NCBI GenBank assembly: GCA_023416585.1
Contig: JAEZHM010000042.1
Coordinates: 124,001 to 188,000, forward strand
Length of the DNA: 64,000 nucleotides
Source: Bacillota bacterium
GTDB lineage: Bacteria; Bacillota; Clostridia; Christensenellales; Aristaeellaceae
Reading direction: 5' to 3'
Shown here: piece by piece, positions 33,134 to 42,342 of the stretch
How positions within the stretch are numbered: position 1 is the stretch's first letter
Layout: each line of letters opens with the position of its first letter
The notes under the pieces: model-generated
What the model was told of the DNA's origin: nothing
The model's input: the letters and a program-made list of their open reading frames with translations, nothing else
The model's database searches: none
Made by a program: the position numbers and the translations under genes

Positions 33134-34555
33134 ATGAAAACAGAAATTCTAAGGATGGAGGATGTGTTCGCCACCAGCCACGGCGTGCGGCTGCTGGATG
33201 GCTTCCGCATGTACTTGTTCATGGGGGAAACGCTGGGCCTGATCATCAACAACGCCTATAAGCGTTCGCTGGTGGTGGATGTGCTCTGCGGCAACCGGGA
33301 AGTGGATCTGGGCCGCGTTTATTACCACGACCAGCAGGTGGATCCGGAGGAGTATACGGTATTAAGCCGCCGGCGTGTGGCCTGTGTAGGCGGCAAGAGC
33401 TTTCTTATTCAGGACATGAGCGTGGAGGAAAACATATTCGTCATCCGCAGCCGTTTCAAAAAGATATTTGTTAGGCGGCGCACGCTGAACAAACAAGCCG
33501 CCATCCTTTTAAAGCCCTTTTCGGTGGACGCCTCCCCATTAACACCCGTAAAATCTCTCACCATCACCCAGCGAATTCAAATCGAGCTGATCAAAGCCAG
33601 CGCCACAGGGGCCAGGATTATCATACTCTATGACCTTTCAAGGTTTTTAAGCGCAGCGGATATTTCTGCGGTTTTTGAAACAGTTAACAAACTCAAGCGG
33701 GACGGCATTGCCTTTTTGCTTGTAGATACATATCTGGATGTGCTTTGTAAGTTTACCGACCGGATGCTGGTTATGGACAGCGGGCGTATGATACGGTCTT
33801 TTGAAAAGGATATGTACGATGAAAAAACGGTGGAAGCCGTGCTGTTTAGCGGCGGGGAGAAGAAGCCAAGCGGCGAAAGCCATGAACTTGCGCCAAAGGT
33901 TCTGGAAATCCGCCATGTGAGTACTAATAAGCTGCAAGATATCTCCCTCACGCTTAACAAGGGTGAAGCGGTAAGCCTCCTGGATATGGACGACAGCACA
34001 AATGAGGCGCTGTTTCAGGTGCTCGTAGGGGGAGCAGCCTATGAGGGCGAACTTGCGTTGGAAGGCGAAGCTTACAAGCCACGCCATCTTAAGCACGCAT
34101 TGAAAAAGGGCATATGCGTAATCAGCGAAAACCCCACGGAAACCATGCTGTTCCCGCATTTGAGCGCGCAGGAAAATTTGTTTCTTGGCATGGCCGGGCG
34201 CGTACGCTTCTTCTTTGGCCGCAACAAATTCAGGCGCAGCCTTACACAAAACTATAGGGAACTGCTCCCACAGGAAATATTGGAGTGTCAGGACATACGT
34301 ACCTTGGGCAGCGAGGACCTGCAGCGGCTGGTATACTGCAAATGGCTGCTGTTTCATCCAAAGCTTTTGATTGTACTTAAGCCCTTGTCGGTAACGGACC
34401 CGCACCTAAGCCAAGTGACGCAGGAACTGATCGGCCAGTACACACGGCAGGGCACCTGCGTACTGATCCTTTCCTCTAACCCTTCCGAAGCCTACCGGCT
34501 GGGGGATACGGTTTATCCCTGCAAGGATGGAAAGATTACAGTGAACATTGAATAG
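33134..34555 (+). CDS. Degenerate twin ABC ATPase (RbsA/MglA-like), predicted not to bind or hydrolyse ATP
   Basis: This 473-residue protein has two ABC modules in the order and length of sugar ATPases such as RbsA, with no stop or frameshift. Every catalytic motif is altered. Walker A reads IINNAYKRSL (37-46) and SLLDMDDSTN (281-290). The Q-loop Gln is lost. Signatures are LTITQR (142) and LGSEDLQ (391) instead of LSGGQ. Walker B reads ILYDLS (164-169) and IVLKPL (413-418). The switch His is Thr199 and Asn449. It follows yesM by seven bases. A regulatory rather than transport role is inferred, since no permease is nearby. Expression of an intact frame argues against a pseudogene. Confidence 0.85.
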   Translation: MKTEILRMEDVFATSHGVRLLDGFRMYLFMGETLGLIINNAYKRSLVVDVLCGNREVDLGRVYYHDQQVDPEEYTVLSRRRVACVGGKSFLIQDMSVEENIFVIRSRFKKIFVRRRTLNKQAAILLKPFSVDASPLTPVKSLTITQRIQIELIKASATGARIIILYDLSRFLSAADISAVFETVNKLKRDGIAFLLVDTYLDVLCKFTDRMLVMDSGRMIRSFEKDMYDEKTVEAVLFSGGEKKPSGESHELAPKVLEIRHVSTNKLQDISLTLNKGEAVSLLDMDDSTNEALFQVLVGGAAYEGELALEGEAYKPRHLKHALKKGICVISENPTETMLFPHLSAQENLFLGMAGRVRFFFGRNKFRRSLTQNYRELLPQEILECQDIRTLGSEDLQRLVYCKWLLFHPKLLIVLKPLSVTDPHLSQVTQELIGQYTRQGTCVLILSSNPSEAYRLGDTVYPCKDGKITVNIE

Positions 34556-37500
34556 CTATAATACCGCCCGAACATTATCCATGCCCAGCAGCCCTTCCAG
34601 TTCCTGCTGCACGGTTTCGTCCCCATTACACCAAAGGTTTCTTGGCGTAAGCAGCGTGATGCGCTCGGACGGAATGTGGAAATATACCGGCACCGGGCCG
34701 GGAAAACCGCTCAAAACCGGCTTCATTTGTTCCATCTGCTCCCTGGTACCCCGCAGGTACAGCTTCATGGGTGCCTGCTTAGCCAGTTGCGCATCGGTCA
34801 AAACGGGCTCAGTCTGATGAAAGGGCAGCGGGAACAAGTCTTCCGGGTCGTTAAGGGGCGGCTGCTTCCTGCCCGGCAGCGAAAGATCACGGTCCTTATC
34901 TTCCTCGGAAGGCTTCAAAAGCGCCACACTGTCCACCAGCAGCTTTGTTTCTTCTTCCTCCCGGATGGAGAGCTTGCCCGTCAAGATCACAAGTTCATCC
35001 GTTTTCAGCATCCCGCCGTACTTTTCATATACCTTGGGAAAAACCAGCCCCTCGATCTGGCCAGTAAGATCTTCCAGCGTTATAAAGCCCATGAAGGCGC
35101 CCTTCTTGGTGGCCTTGCCATGGGCATCAATAAGAATACCACCCATACGCACCGCCATGCCGTCCATGGACTGCCCCTTATCGGGCCGTTCGGAAAGCTC
35201 CGCCACATAGGCGGTATTGCATTCCATCTGATTTAAAAGCTGCGCGTATTCGTCCAGGGGATGGCCGCTGATATAAACGCCGGTCATCTCCTTTTCCATG
35301 GACAGAAGGGAACGGAAAGGAAATTCCTCCACGTTCGGCAGCTTTTCCTGAAGGAATCCGCCGGCGGATGCGCCCCCGCCAAGGTCAAACAATGACATCT
35401 GCCCCGATACATTTTGCTTGCGCCGGCTTACCGCTGCCTCCATGGCCGGCTCATATACATTTAAAAGCTGGGAACGCCTGGCGCCGGTACCGTCAAAGGC
35501 CCCGGCCTTGATGAGGCTCTCCACTACGCGCTTGTTCACACTGTCGGTATCCACCCGGCGGCAAAAATCAAAAATATCCTTGAATTTTCCCTTTTCCCGC
35601 TCCCGTACAATGGCTTCTACCGCGCCTTGGCCCACGTTCTTCACCGCTCCCAAGCCAAAGCGGATGCCCGGTTTGCTTAAAGAAGCGTCCATGCTGAAGC
35701 GCCATACACTGATATTCACATCCGGCGGCAGGATGGGGATATCGTGGGCACGGCAGTACTGGATATACCCGGCAATCTTGGTAGCATTGCCGTACACGCT
35801 GTTCATGATGGCCGCCATGAAGGGTATCGGATGATGGCGCTTGAGCCAGCCCGTCTGTACGGCGACCACGCCGTAGGCGGCCGCGTGGCTTTTGTTGAAG
35901 GCATAGGAGGCAAAGGCGCTCATCTCATCAAAGATGTGCTCCGCCACATCCTCCGGTACGCCGTTTATAACGCAGCCGGGAATAATTTGCTTCCCATCCT
36001 TGTCCCGCATGCCATGCACGAAATACTCCCGTTCCTTCCGCATCACGTCATGCTTCTTTTTAGACATGGCCCGGCGCATCAGGTCGCTGCGGCCCAGGGA
36101 ATAACCCGCCAGGTCCCGAACGATCTGCATCACCTGCTCCTGGTAGACCATGCAGCCATAAGTCACATCCAGGATGGGCTTCAATTTTAGCGTGGCATAC
36201 TGAACTGTGGAGGGATTGTGCTTGCCCTGGATGTAGCGCGGAATGCTCTCCATGGGACCGGGGCGGTATAGGGAAATGGCGGCAATGATATCCTCAAAGT
36301 TTTCCGGCCGCATGTTCGTCAAAAAGCTGCGCATGCCGCCGCCTTCCAATTGGAACACCCCATCGGTATCCCCCTGGGAGATCATGTCGTATACTTCCGG
36401 GTCAGTAAGGGGAATGTTCTCAGGCTTCAAATCCGTGCCCGCATCCCTCAGCATATCCAGCGTATCCCGGATGACGGTCAGAGTGCGAAGGCCCAGGAAG
36501 TCCATTTTGAGCAAACCCAGCTTTTCCAATATACCCATGGTATACTGGGTGGTAATGACTTCGTCGTTTTTCTGCAGCGGCACGTATTCGGTTACCGGGG
36601 CGCTGGTGATGAGCACGCCGGCGGCGTGGGTACTGGCGTGGCGCGGCATGCCTTCCAGGGACAGCCCCATGTCGATGAGCTTTTTCACCTTGTCGTCCCC
36701 GGCATACGCGGCCGCCAGGTCGGGGCTTACCTTGAGCGCTTTCTCCAGCGTCATGTTAAGCTCAAAAGGCACAGCCTTGGCCACCCTATCCACATCCTGA
36801 TAGCTCATGCCCAGCACCCGGCCCACATCCCGCACCACGCCCCTTGCAGCCATGGTACCAAAGGTGATGATTTGGGCCACGTGGTCCGCACCGTACTTGG
36901 AGGCCACATAATCGATGACCTCCTGGCGCCGCTCGTAACAAAAGTCGATATCCAGGTCGGGCATGGAAATGCGCTCCGGGTTCAAAAACCGCTCGAAAAG
37001 AAGGTTGTATTTCAGCGGGTCCAGCGCCGTAATGCCAAGGGTGTAGGCCACAATGGATCCGGCGCCGCTGCCGCGGCCGGGCCCTACCATGATGTTATGG
37101 CTTTTGGCGTAGTGGATGAAATCCCACACGATGAGAAAGTAATCCACATAGCCCATGTTTTTGATGGTGTCCAGCTCATACTGAAGGCGCCGGTAGGGAG
37201 CGCTGCCTTCCCCCGATTCGCCTGGATACCGCTTTTCAAGACCCTGCCTGCAAAGATTGATCAATAGGGACAGCGGCGTCTCCCCCTGCGGAATCGGTTT
37301 AAAGCTTGGCAAATGAATTTTGTCAAACTCAAACGCCACATGGCACATATTTGCCACCTTTTGGGTGTTATCGATGGCGTCGGGCCAGGCGGCAAAAAGG
37401 GCGCGCATCTCCTCTTCGCTTTTTACGTACAGCTCTTCCGTATCCATGCGCATTCGGGTCTCGTCTTCCAACGTTTTGCCGGTCTGGATGCACATCAATA

Positions 37501-38149
37501 CTTCCTGGGCAGCCGCATCCTCCCGCTTTAAGTAGTGGGCGTCGTTGGTGGCGATCAGGGGGATGCCTGTCTCCCGGCTCAAGCGGACCAGCTCTGGCAG
37601 CACCTGCTTCTCCTCCGGGATGCCGTGGTCCATGATCTCGATATAGAACTTGTCCTTGCCAAACATGTTTTGCATGCGCGTCACATATTCCCTGGCCTCC
37701 TGCCGCCTTCCCATCAGCAGCATTTTGGGCAGGTCGCCGCTTAAGCAGGCGGACAGGCAGATCAGGCCCTCCGCATGCTTTTCCAGCAGCTTATAGTCGA
37801 TACGGGGCCGGTAGTAAAAGCCCCGCAAAAAGCCCTCGCTCACCAGCGCCATCAAATTTTGATAACCTTTATTGTTTTCACACAGCAGCACCATGTGGCT
37901 GTATTCCCGGGAAACCACCTGCTTGTCCTCCATATCCGGGCAAATGTATACCTCACAGCCCAGAATGGGGCGGATGTTGTTTGCCACGCATTCCTGATAA
38001 AACTCCACTGCGCCGTATAAAACGCCGTGGTCTGTTACGGCGCAGCTGTCCATACCAAGCCCTTTCAAATGCTTGACAAGATGCTTGATCCGGCAGGCGC
38101 CGTCCAGCAGACTGTATTCCGTATGCAAATGCAAGTGGGTAAAGGCCAT
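34556..38149 (-). CDS. dnaE: DNA polymerase III subunit alpha
   Basis: This is the replicative polymerase of 1197 residues. The N-terminal PHP domain begins FTHLHLHTEYSLLDGACRI. The catalytic palm includes GPGRGSGAGSIVAYTLGI and the metal-binding PDLDIDFCYERR. The helix-hairpin-helix and OB fold (GFITLEDLTGQIEGLVFPKVY) come near the C-terminus. I start at ATG 38149 after CGAGGTG, and an upstream extension of 21 residues lacks support. The stop codon directly abuts the stop of the convergent pseudo-ABC gene. It is a DnaE1-type protein by length. DnaD- and DnaC-like genes are on the other side of the NUDIX gene. Confidence 0.95.
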   Translation of the reverse strand: MAFTHLHLHTEYSLLDGACRIKHLVKHLKGLGMDSCAVTDHGVLYGAVEFYQECVANNIRPILGCEVYICPDMEDKQVVSREYSHMVLLCENNKGYQNLMALVSEGFLRGFYYRPRIDYKLLEKHAEGLICLSACLSGDLPKMLLMGRRQEAREYVTRMQNMFGKDKFYIEIMDHGIPEEKQVLPELVRLSRETGIPLIATNDAHYLKREDAAAQEVLMCIQTGKTLEDETRMRMDTEELYVKSEEEMRALFAAWPDAIDNTQKVANMCHVAFEFDKIHLPSFKPIPQGETPLSLLINLCRQGLEKRYPGESGEGSAPYRRLQYELDTIKNMGYVDYFLIVWDFIHYAKSHNIMVGPGRGSGAGSIVAYTLGITALDPLKYNLLFERFLNPERISMPDLDIDFCYERRQEVIDYVASKYGADHVAQIITFGTMAARGVVRDVGRVLGMSYQDVDRVAKAVPFELNMTLEKALKVSPDLAAAYAGDDKVKKLIDMGLSLEGMPRHASTHAAGVLITSAPVTEYVPLQKNDEVITTQYTMGILEKLGLLKMDFLGLRTLTVIRDTLDMLRDAGTDLKPENIPLTDPEVYDMISQGDTDGVFQLEGGGMRSFLTNMRPENFEDIIAAISLYRPGPMESIPRYIQGKHNPSTVQYATLKLKPILDVTYGCMVYQEQVMQIVRDLAGYSLGRSDLMRRAMSKKKHDVMRKEREYFVHGMRDKDGKQIIPGCVINGVPEDVAEHIFDEMSAFASYAFNKSHAAAYGVVAVQTGWLKRHHPIPFMAAIMNSVYGNATKIAGYIQYCRAHDIPILPPDVNISVWRFSMDASLSKPGIRFGLGAVKNVGQGAVEAIVREREKGKFKDIFDFCRRVDTDSVNKRVVESLIKAGAFDGTGARRSQLLNVYEPAMEAAVSRRKQNVSGQMSLFDLGGGASAGGFLQEKLPNVEEFPFRSLLSMEKEMTGVYISGHPLDEYAQLLNQMECNTAYVAELSERPDKGQSMDGMAVRMGGILIDAHGKATKKGAFMGFITLEDLTGQIEGLVFPKVYEKYGGMLKTDELVILTGKLSIREEEETKLLVDSVALLKPSEEDKDRDLSLPGRKQPPLNDPEDLFPLPFHQTEPVLTDAQLAKQAPMKLYLRGTREQMEQMKPVLSGFPGPVPVYFHIPSERITLLTPRNLWCNGDETVQQELEGLLGMDNVRAVL

Positions 38150-38328
38150 TTCGTTCACCTCGGGGATATTACTCAGGGATATTATATCATAAGGATGAAG
38201 ATATACGGGCAAGCAGGAAACATGCTTTTTGAAAAAAGCACACCACCCCCCCAGTAATGTATATTGGTATTTTATGCTTTATATGGTAATATTGTTATAA
38301 ATTATCATCACGCCGGGGAGGACAAGTC

Positions 38329-38811
38329 ATGAATTGGCCAACACATATCGTCGCCGCTGCCGGCTATGTCTTTGACAAAGCAGGAAATATACTCCTTGTA
38401 AAAACGCATACTCGTGGATGGGATTGCACAGGCGGACAAATCGAAGAAGGCGAAAATATAGAAGAAGGCGTATTGCGTGAAATATTAGAGGAAAGCGGTG
38501 TCAAGGCAAGCTTGAAATGCTTGTGCGGCATATATTCAAACGTAGGCAAGCACTTGTCCCATGATGGTCTTTCCATTATTCCAACCAAATTGATGATGGA
38601 TTTCATATGCGAATATGAAAGCGGTGAGTTGACCCCATCGATAGAAACAAGCGAAGTCATCTGGGTACCAAAAGAGCAAGTTTGGGAGTACATATCATCG
38701 CCTCCGCAGATTTACCGCTTTAAGAAAGCGCTCGCTTTCAACGGAAGAATTACATATGCTTCCTATGTGTCAAAGCCCGTTTTCCATCTTTTGTATGAAC
38801 GCATGGTATAG
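38329..38811 (+). CDS. NUDIX hydrolase
   Basis: The 160-residue protein hydrolyses a nucleoside diphosphate linked to another group. The Nudix box fits perfectly: GX5EX7REUXEEXGU, with residues GQIEEGEN at the start and REILEESGV at the end. The start has GGGGAGG upstream. Base use is more AT-rich than its neighbours, so it may have been acquired by transfer. It is divergent from dnaE. The substrate is unknown. A housecleaning role is possible. Confidence 0.9.
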   Translation: MNWPTHIVAAAGYVFDKAGNILLVKTHTRGWDCTGGQIEEGENIEEGVLREILEESGVKASLKCLCGIYSNVGKHLSHDGLSIIPTKLMMDFICEYESGELTPSIETSEVIWVPKEQVWEYISSPPQIYRFKKALAFNGRITYASYVSKPVFHLLYERMV

Positions 38812-38851
38812 GCTTTCTGTCCAAAACGAAATATTACGGCTCGAATGTTGA

Positions 38852-38881
38852 TTGTACACCCTTGTCGTATTATGGTATACT
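38852..38881 (+). promoter_or_regulatory. Promoter of the dnaD-dnaC-like operon
   Basis: TTGTAC (38852-38857) and TATACT (38876-38881) are spaced by 18 bases, 23 bases before the DnaD-type start codon. Confidence 0.55.
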
Positions 38882-38904
38882 GTACGGGACAATGAGGTGG
38901 TTTG

Positions 38905-40404
38905 ATGCCCTTATTCGAGTTTGACGAGCAATACCCGCTCTTTGATGCCACACCCGTGGAGAACCTGTTTGTACAGGAATACCTCCCTGCGGCCAAGGGC
39001 GATTATGTTAAAGTATACTTATACGGTCTGATGCATACATATCATCCCACAGCAGGCATGACTCTTGCGGTGATGGCCCGGGATCTTGGGCTTTCGGAAG
39101 AGGATGTTTTATCCGCCTACCGCTATTGGGAGCGCAAGGGGCTGGTGCAGCGCACGGCGGACAATCCCCCTGCCTTCCGGTATATGAACGCCAAGCAGCT
39201 TCTATTCATGCGCCAGTGCCCCACTGAGGACAAGCAGTATACCCAGTTTGCCGATGCCCTTTATGCCGCCTTTGGGGAGGACAGGCAGCTTCACGGCCAG
39301 GAAACCAGCCTGGCCTACGAGTGGGTGGAGGAGTTAAGGCTTCCCCCCGAGGTGGTATTGATGCTGGTACATCATTTGATTTCTACCAGGGGCAAGCATT
39401 TCAGCTTCAAAGGTGCGCAAAAGCTGGCCGTACAGCTAGCCGAAGAAAATGTGCGAACCATTGAGGATGCGGAGACTGTGCTATCCCGCTCCAAGGCCAT
39501 CATGGAGGGTACCCGCAAGATTTTGCGCCGCCTGGGCAAGCGCCACCAGCCTTCAGAGGATGAAATGGCGCTGTACCATAAGTGGACCAGGGATTGGGGC
39601 TATGACCATGACGCCATCGAGGCCGCCTGCCGTGAAACCACCAAGGGCGACCCCACCATGGCTTATCTGGACGGCATACTGAACGGCCTGCGAAGGCGGG
39701 GTGAAAAGACGCCCGCTACAGCAAAGCAGGTGGAAAGCCAGCTGAACAAGGAGCAGGGGGAGGCGGCACCCTTAAAGGAGCTGTTCCGTGCCCTTGGCAT
39801 AAACGGCCTCACCGTGAACGAAGGCACACTGTCCGTTTACCGGCAGATGCGCGATGTAGCCGCCCATGAGGTGATACTGCTTGCCGCCAGGGAAGCCGCG
39901 CGCTTCGGGGGACGCCTGGATGATGTGCTTAAGCTTTTGACCACCTGGCACGATAAAGGCTTAACAACGCCCCGGCAGGTGGAAGAGTATATCGCCGCCT
40001 TCTACGAAAGCAACCGGCTGCTTTCCCAATTGTTCGAGCAGTGCGGCAAAAGCGAAAAGCCTACCACCCCGGACAGAACCCTTCTTTCAAAATGGCAGAA
40101 GGAATGGAATTTTTCCATCGACATGCTTCTCCTGGCCGCCACCTACTCCCAAACTGCCGACAAAAAAATGCCATACATGGACGCCATGCTGAAGGCCTGG
40201 CATGAACAGGGAATTGCCACAACGGAGGCGGCACAGTCCGCCAGGGGGCGCTTTGAAAAGGCTCCGGCTGCTGCCGCTTTAGTACCCCAGCGAAAGGGCA
40301 AGGTTGTCACAGCACAGTTGTATACGCAGCGTACGTATGACGAGATCGACCTGAATAAATGGGCCGCCAGCATGATCGAGGAGGCAAGGGATAATAATGC
40401 CTAA
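38905..40404 (+). CDS. DnaD domain replication initiation protein
   Basis: A 499-residue cytoplasmic protein. The N-terminal winged helix (about residues 25-100: LAVMARDLGLSEEDVLSAYRYWERKGLV) is followed by a DnaD-like region and two repeated helical modules (WTRDWGYDHDAIEAACRETT at about 230 and WQKEWNFSIDMLLLAATYS at about 400). DnaD/DnaB proteins load the helicase in Gram-positives. Start ATG 38905 follows GAGGTGG, with TTG 38902 as an alternative. It overlaps the DnaC-like loader by eight bases, which suggests a joint role in helicase loading. Confidence 0.88.
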   Translation: MPLFEFDEQYPLFDATPVENLFVQEYLPAAKGDYVKVYLYGLMHTYHPTAGMTLAVMARDLGLSEEDVLSAYRYWERKGLVQRTADNPPAFRYMNAKQLLFMRQCPTEDKQYTQFADALYAAFGEDRQLHGQETSLAYEWVEELRLPPEVVLMLVHHLISTRGKHFSFKGAQKLAVQLAEENVRTIEDAETVLSRSKAIMEGTRKILRRLGKRHQPSEDEMALYHKWTRDWGYDHDAIEAACRETTKGDPTMAYLDGILNGLRRRGEKTPATAKQVESQLNKEQGEAAPLKELFRALGINGLTVNEGTLSVYRQMRDVAAHEVILLAAREAARFGGRLDDVLKLLTTWHDKGLTTPRQVEEYIAAFYESNRLLSQLFEQCGKSEKPTTPDRTLLSKWQKEWNFSIDMLLLAATYSQTADKKMPYMDAMLKAWHEQGIATTEAAQSARGRFEKAPAAAALVPQRKGKVVTAQLYTQRTYDEIDLNKWAASMIEEARDNNA

Positions 40405-41377
40405 CGCCATCATGAATGCGCTAATGATGCAGTACGAAGCCCGGCAGCAGGAAAACGCCCGGGAAGAGGAACGGCGCCTCCAAGAGGCGTCCGGCCTTTG
40501 TCCCGAAATTGGCCGCCTTGCCGCTGCCCGCCGGGATGCGCTTTTTTCAGCAATGCGCTCCGCCTTAACCCCCGGGAATCAAAATGCCGCAGTTAACCGC
40601 CTTGCAGAGGATATGGAAAATCACAGCCGCAAAATACGTGAGCTGCTTATAAAATACAGGCTTCCGGAGGACTATTTGCAGCCGGTTTACCAGTGTAAAA
40701 TATGCCGGGACACGGGCTTTGTGGGCGAATCGGTAAAAAAGCGGTGTACTTGCCTAAACCAGGAATACTTCAAGCAAATGGGCAAACATATCGGTCTGAA
40801 CGAGCGTATACCCCAAACGTTTGATACCTTCCGGGAGGAAGTCTTTTCCCAGGAGATCATACCGGGAGCCAACGTAAGCCCGCGCACATTCATGTGTTTT
40901 TTGCGGGACAAGTGCAAAAAATACGCCGATGCCTTCCCCAACACCACCACGCCGGATATGCTGTTTATGGGTACCAGCGGCCTGGGAAAAACATTTCTCA
41001 TGCAGGCCATTGCCCATAGGGTACTGGAACGTGGGTTTACAGCATTGTGCGTAAGCGCCTTCAAAGTGGTGGAAATGACCAGGCAATCGTACTTCAACAA
41101 CAATGCCGAGGAGAGCGCGTCCCTATTTGAAGTGGATCTGCTGCTGATCGATGACCTGGGAACAGAGCCGTTAATGGACAACATTACGATTGAGCAGCTA
41201 TACCATGTCATCAACGAACGGCAGAACGCAGGAAAGCATACCATCTTGAGCACCAATTTGAACAGCGTGCAGTTCCAGGACCGCTATACGGAGAGGATCA
41301 GTTCCCGCTTGTTATCCTCCGCCGGTCAGTGCGAGCTGATCGCCTTTATTGGCGCAGACATCCGCCGCAGGGTGTAG
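40397..41377 (+). CDS. DnaC/DnaI-like helicase loader ATPase
   Basis: This 326-residue AAA+ protein loads the replicative helicase. A zinc-binding cluster (CKICRDTGF and RCTC at about residues 97-118) precedes the AAA+ core. That core has Walker A GTSGLGKT at about 195, Walker B LLLIDDLGTE at about 250, sensor STNL and an arginine-finger helix (YTERISSRLL). It overlaps the DnaD-like gene and is followed 14 bases later by the pyrophosphatase gene. It resembles phage or plasmid DnaC but also the chromosomal DnaI of Clostridia. Confidence 0.92.
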   Translation: MPNAIMNALMMQYEARQQENAREEERRLQEASGLCPEIGRLAAARRDALFSAMRSALTPGNQNAAVNRLAEDMENHSRKIRELLIKYRLPEDYLQPVYQCKICRDTGFVGESVKKRCTCLNQEYFKQMGKHIGLNERIPQTFDTFREEVFSQEIIPGANVSPRTFMCFLRDKCKKYADAFPNTTTPDMLFMGTSGLGKTFLMQAIAHRVLERGFTALCVSAFKVVEMTRQSYFNNNAEESASLFEVDLLLIDDLGTEPLMDNITIEQLYHVINERQNAGKHTILSTNLNSVQFQDRYTERISSRLLSSAGQCELIAFIGADIRRRV

Positions 41378-41391
41378 AAAGGTTTTCAAAT

Positions 41392-41973
41392 ATGGGTAAC
41401 ATTTGGCACGACATCGATCCCAGCCGCATCTCCCACACGGAGTTTGTAGCCGTGATCGAGATCAGCAAGGGTGGCAAAAACAAGTATGAGCTGGATAAAC
41501 AAACCGGCATGCTGATGTTGGATAGGGTCTTATACACCTCCACCCACTATCCGGCCAACTACGGCTTCATTCCCCTGACATATGCCGACGACAACGATCC
41601 CTTGGATGTGCTTGTCTTGTGCCAGGAAGCCATATTACCTCTCACGCTAGTCAAGTGCCGCCCCATCGGCATGATCACCATGGTGGACGGCGAATCGGCG
41701 GATGAAAAGATCATCGCCGTGCCGGTGGGCGACCCTTCCATGGCGGAGTATACAGATATCAGCCAGCTTCCCCAACACACCTTTTCGGAAATCAGCCACT
41801 TTTTCGAGGTTTACAAAAGCCTGGAAGGCAAAATAACGGCAGTGAAAAGCACAGCCGGCCGGGCCGAGGCGCAGCAGATTATCAAGGCTGCCATTCAAAG
41901 CTATACGCATCACTTTCGCAGCGATGAAGGCACCATTCCTTCCGGTGATGAACTGAAAAAGGACATGTCATGA
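41392..41973 (+). CDS. ppa: Inorganic pyrophosphatase, family I
   Basis: Soluble pyrophosphatase (EC 3.6.1.1), 193 residues. The signature DNDPLDV at about residue 67 supplies the metal-binding Asp residues. YELDKQTG and YPANYGFIP are also family motifs. It removes PPi made by DNA and RNA synthesis. Start MGNIWHDID has AAAGG upstream, and a longer frame overlaps the loader gene. It overlaps the ArsC-like gene by ATGA, so the two are coupled. Confidence 0.95.
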   Translation: MGNIWHDIDPSRISHTEFVAVIEISKGGKNKYELDKQTGMLMLDRVLYTSTHYPANYGFIPLTYADDNDPLDVLVLCQEAILPLTLVKCRPIGMITMVDGESADEKIIAVPVGDPSMAEYTDISQLPQHTFSEISHFFEVYKSLEGKITAVKSTAGRAEAQQIIKAAIQSYTHHFRSDEGTIPSGDELKKDMS

Positions 41974-42314
41974 ACATTCAAATCTACGTAAGCAAAAAGA
42001 ATTTTGACGTGCAAAAGGCCGAGCGCTTCTTCAAGGAGCGGCGTATCCCCTACCAACTGGTAGATTTGACGCGTCACCCCCTGGGCCAGCGGGAACTGCA
42101 GCTTTTCGCCCAAAAGCTCACCGCAAAGGCGCTCGTGGACCGGGAGGACAAAAAGGTAAAAGAACATCCCGTATGCTACGCGCCAAATGATGAAGTCATT
42201 CTTTCGGAGCTTATGCAAAAGCCCGCGCTCATGCGTTCGCCCATAGTCCGCAACGGCAGCAAGGTAACCTTAGGCGCCGCAGAGGATGTTTGGACCGCAT
42301 GGCTTAACGAATAG
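41970..42314 (+). CDS. ArsC/Spx-like thioredoxin-fold protein lacking the catalytic cysteine
   Basis: This 114-residue protein matches the ArsC/Spx family by pattern: IQIYVSKKNFDVQKAERFFKER, then a Leu-rich middle and the late RSPIVRNGSKVTLG. The family's catalytic Cys after the first strand is replaced (SKKNFD), so arsenate reduction is unlikely. The RxPIV motif near the end is kept. It may be a redox-independent regulator like a Spx relative. It is coupled to ppa by four overlapping bases. Function unknown. Confidence 0.75.
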   Translation: MNIQIYVSKKNFDVQKAERFFKERRIPYQLVDLTRHPLGQRELQLFAQKLTAKALVDREDKKVKEHPVCYAPNDEVILSELMQKPALMRSPIVRNGSKVTLGAAEDVWTAWLNE

Positions 42315-42342
42315 CATATATACGCACAAAAGAGGTGTTCGT

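Noticed and set aside
33134..34555. Reading the degenerate ABC gene as a decayed pseudogene
   Set aside because: There is no stop or frameshift over 473 codons, both modules keep length and fold-like pattern, and it is tightly packed in an operon.
36350..37267. 305-codon plus-strand frame opposite dnaE
   Set aside because: Antisense to the catalytic core of the polymerase gene.
40397..41377. DnaC-like loader as a sign of a prophage
   Set aside because: It overlaps a DnaD gene and is followed by ppa, with dnaE nearby and no phage structural genes. A chromosomal loader is more likely.
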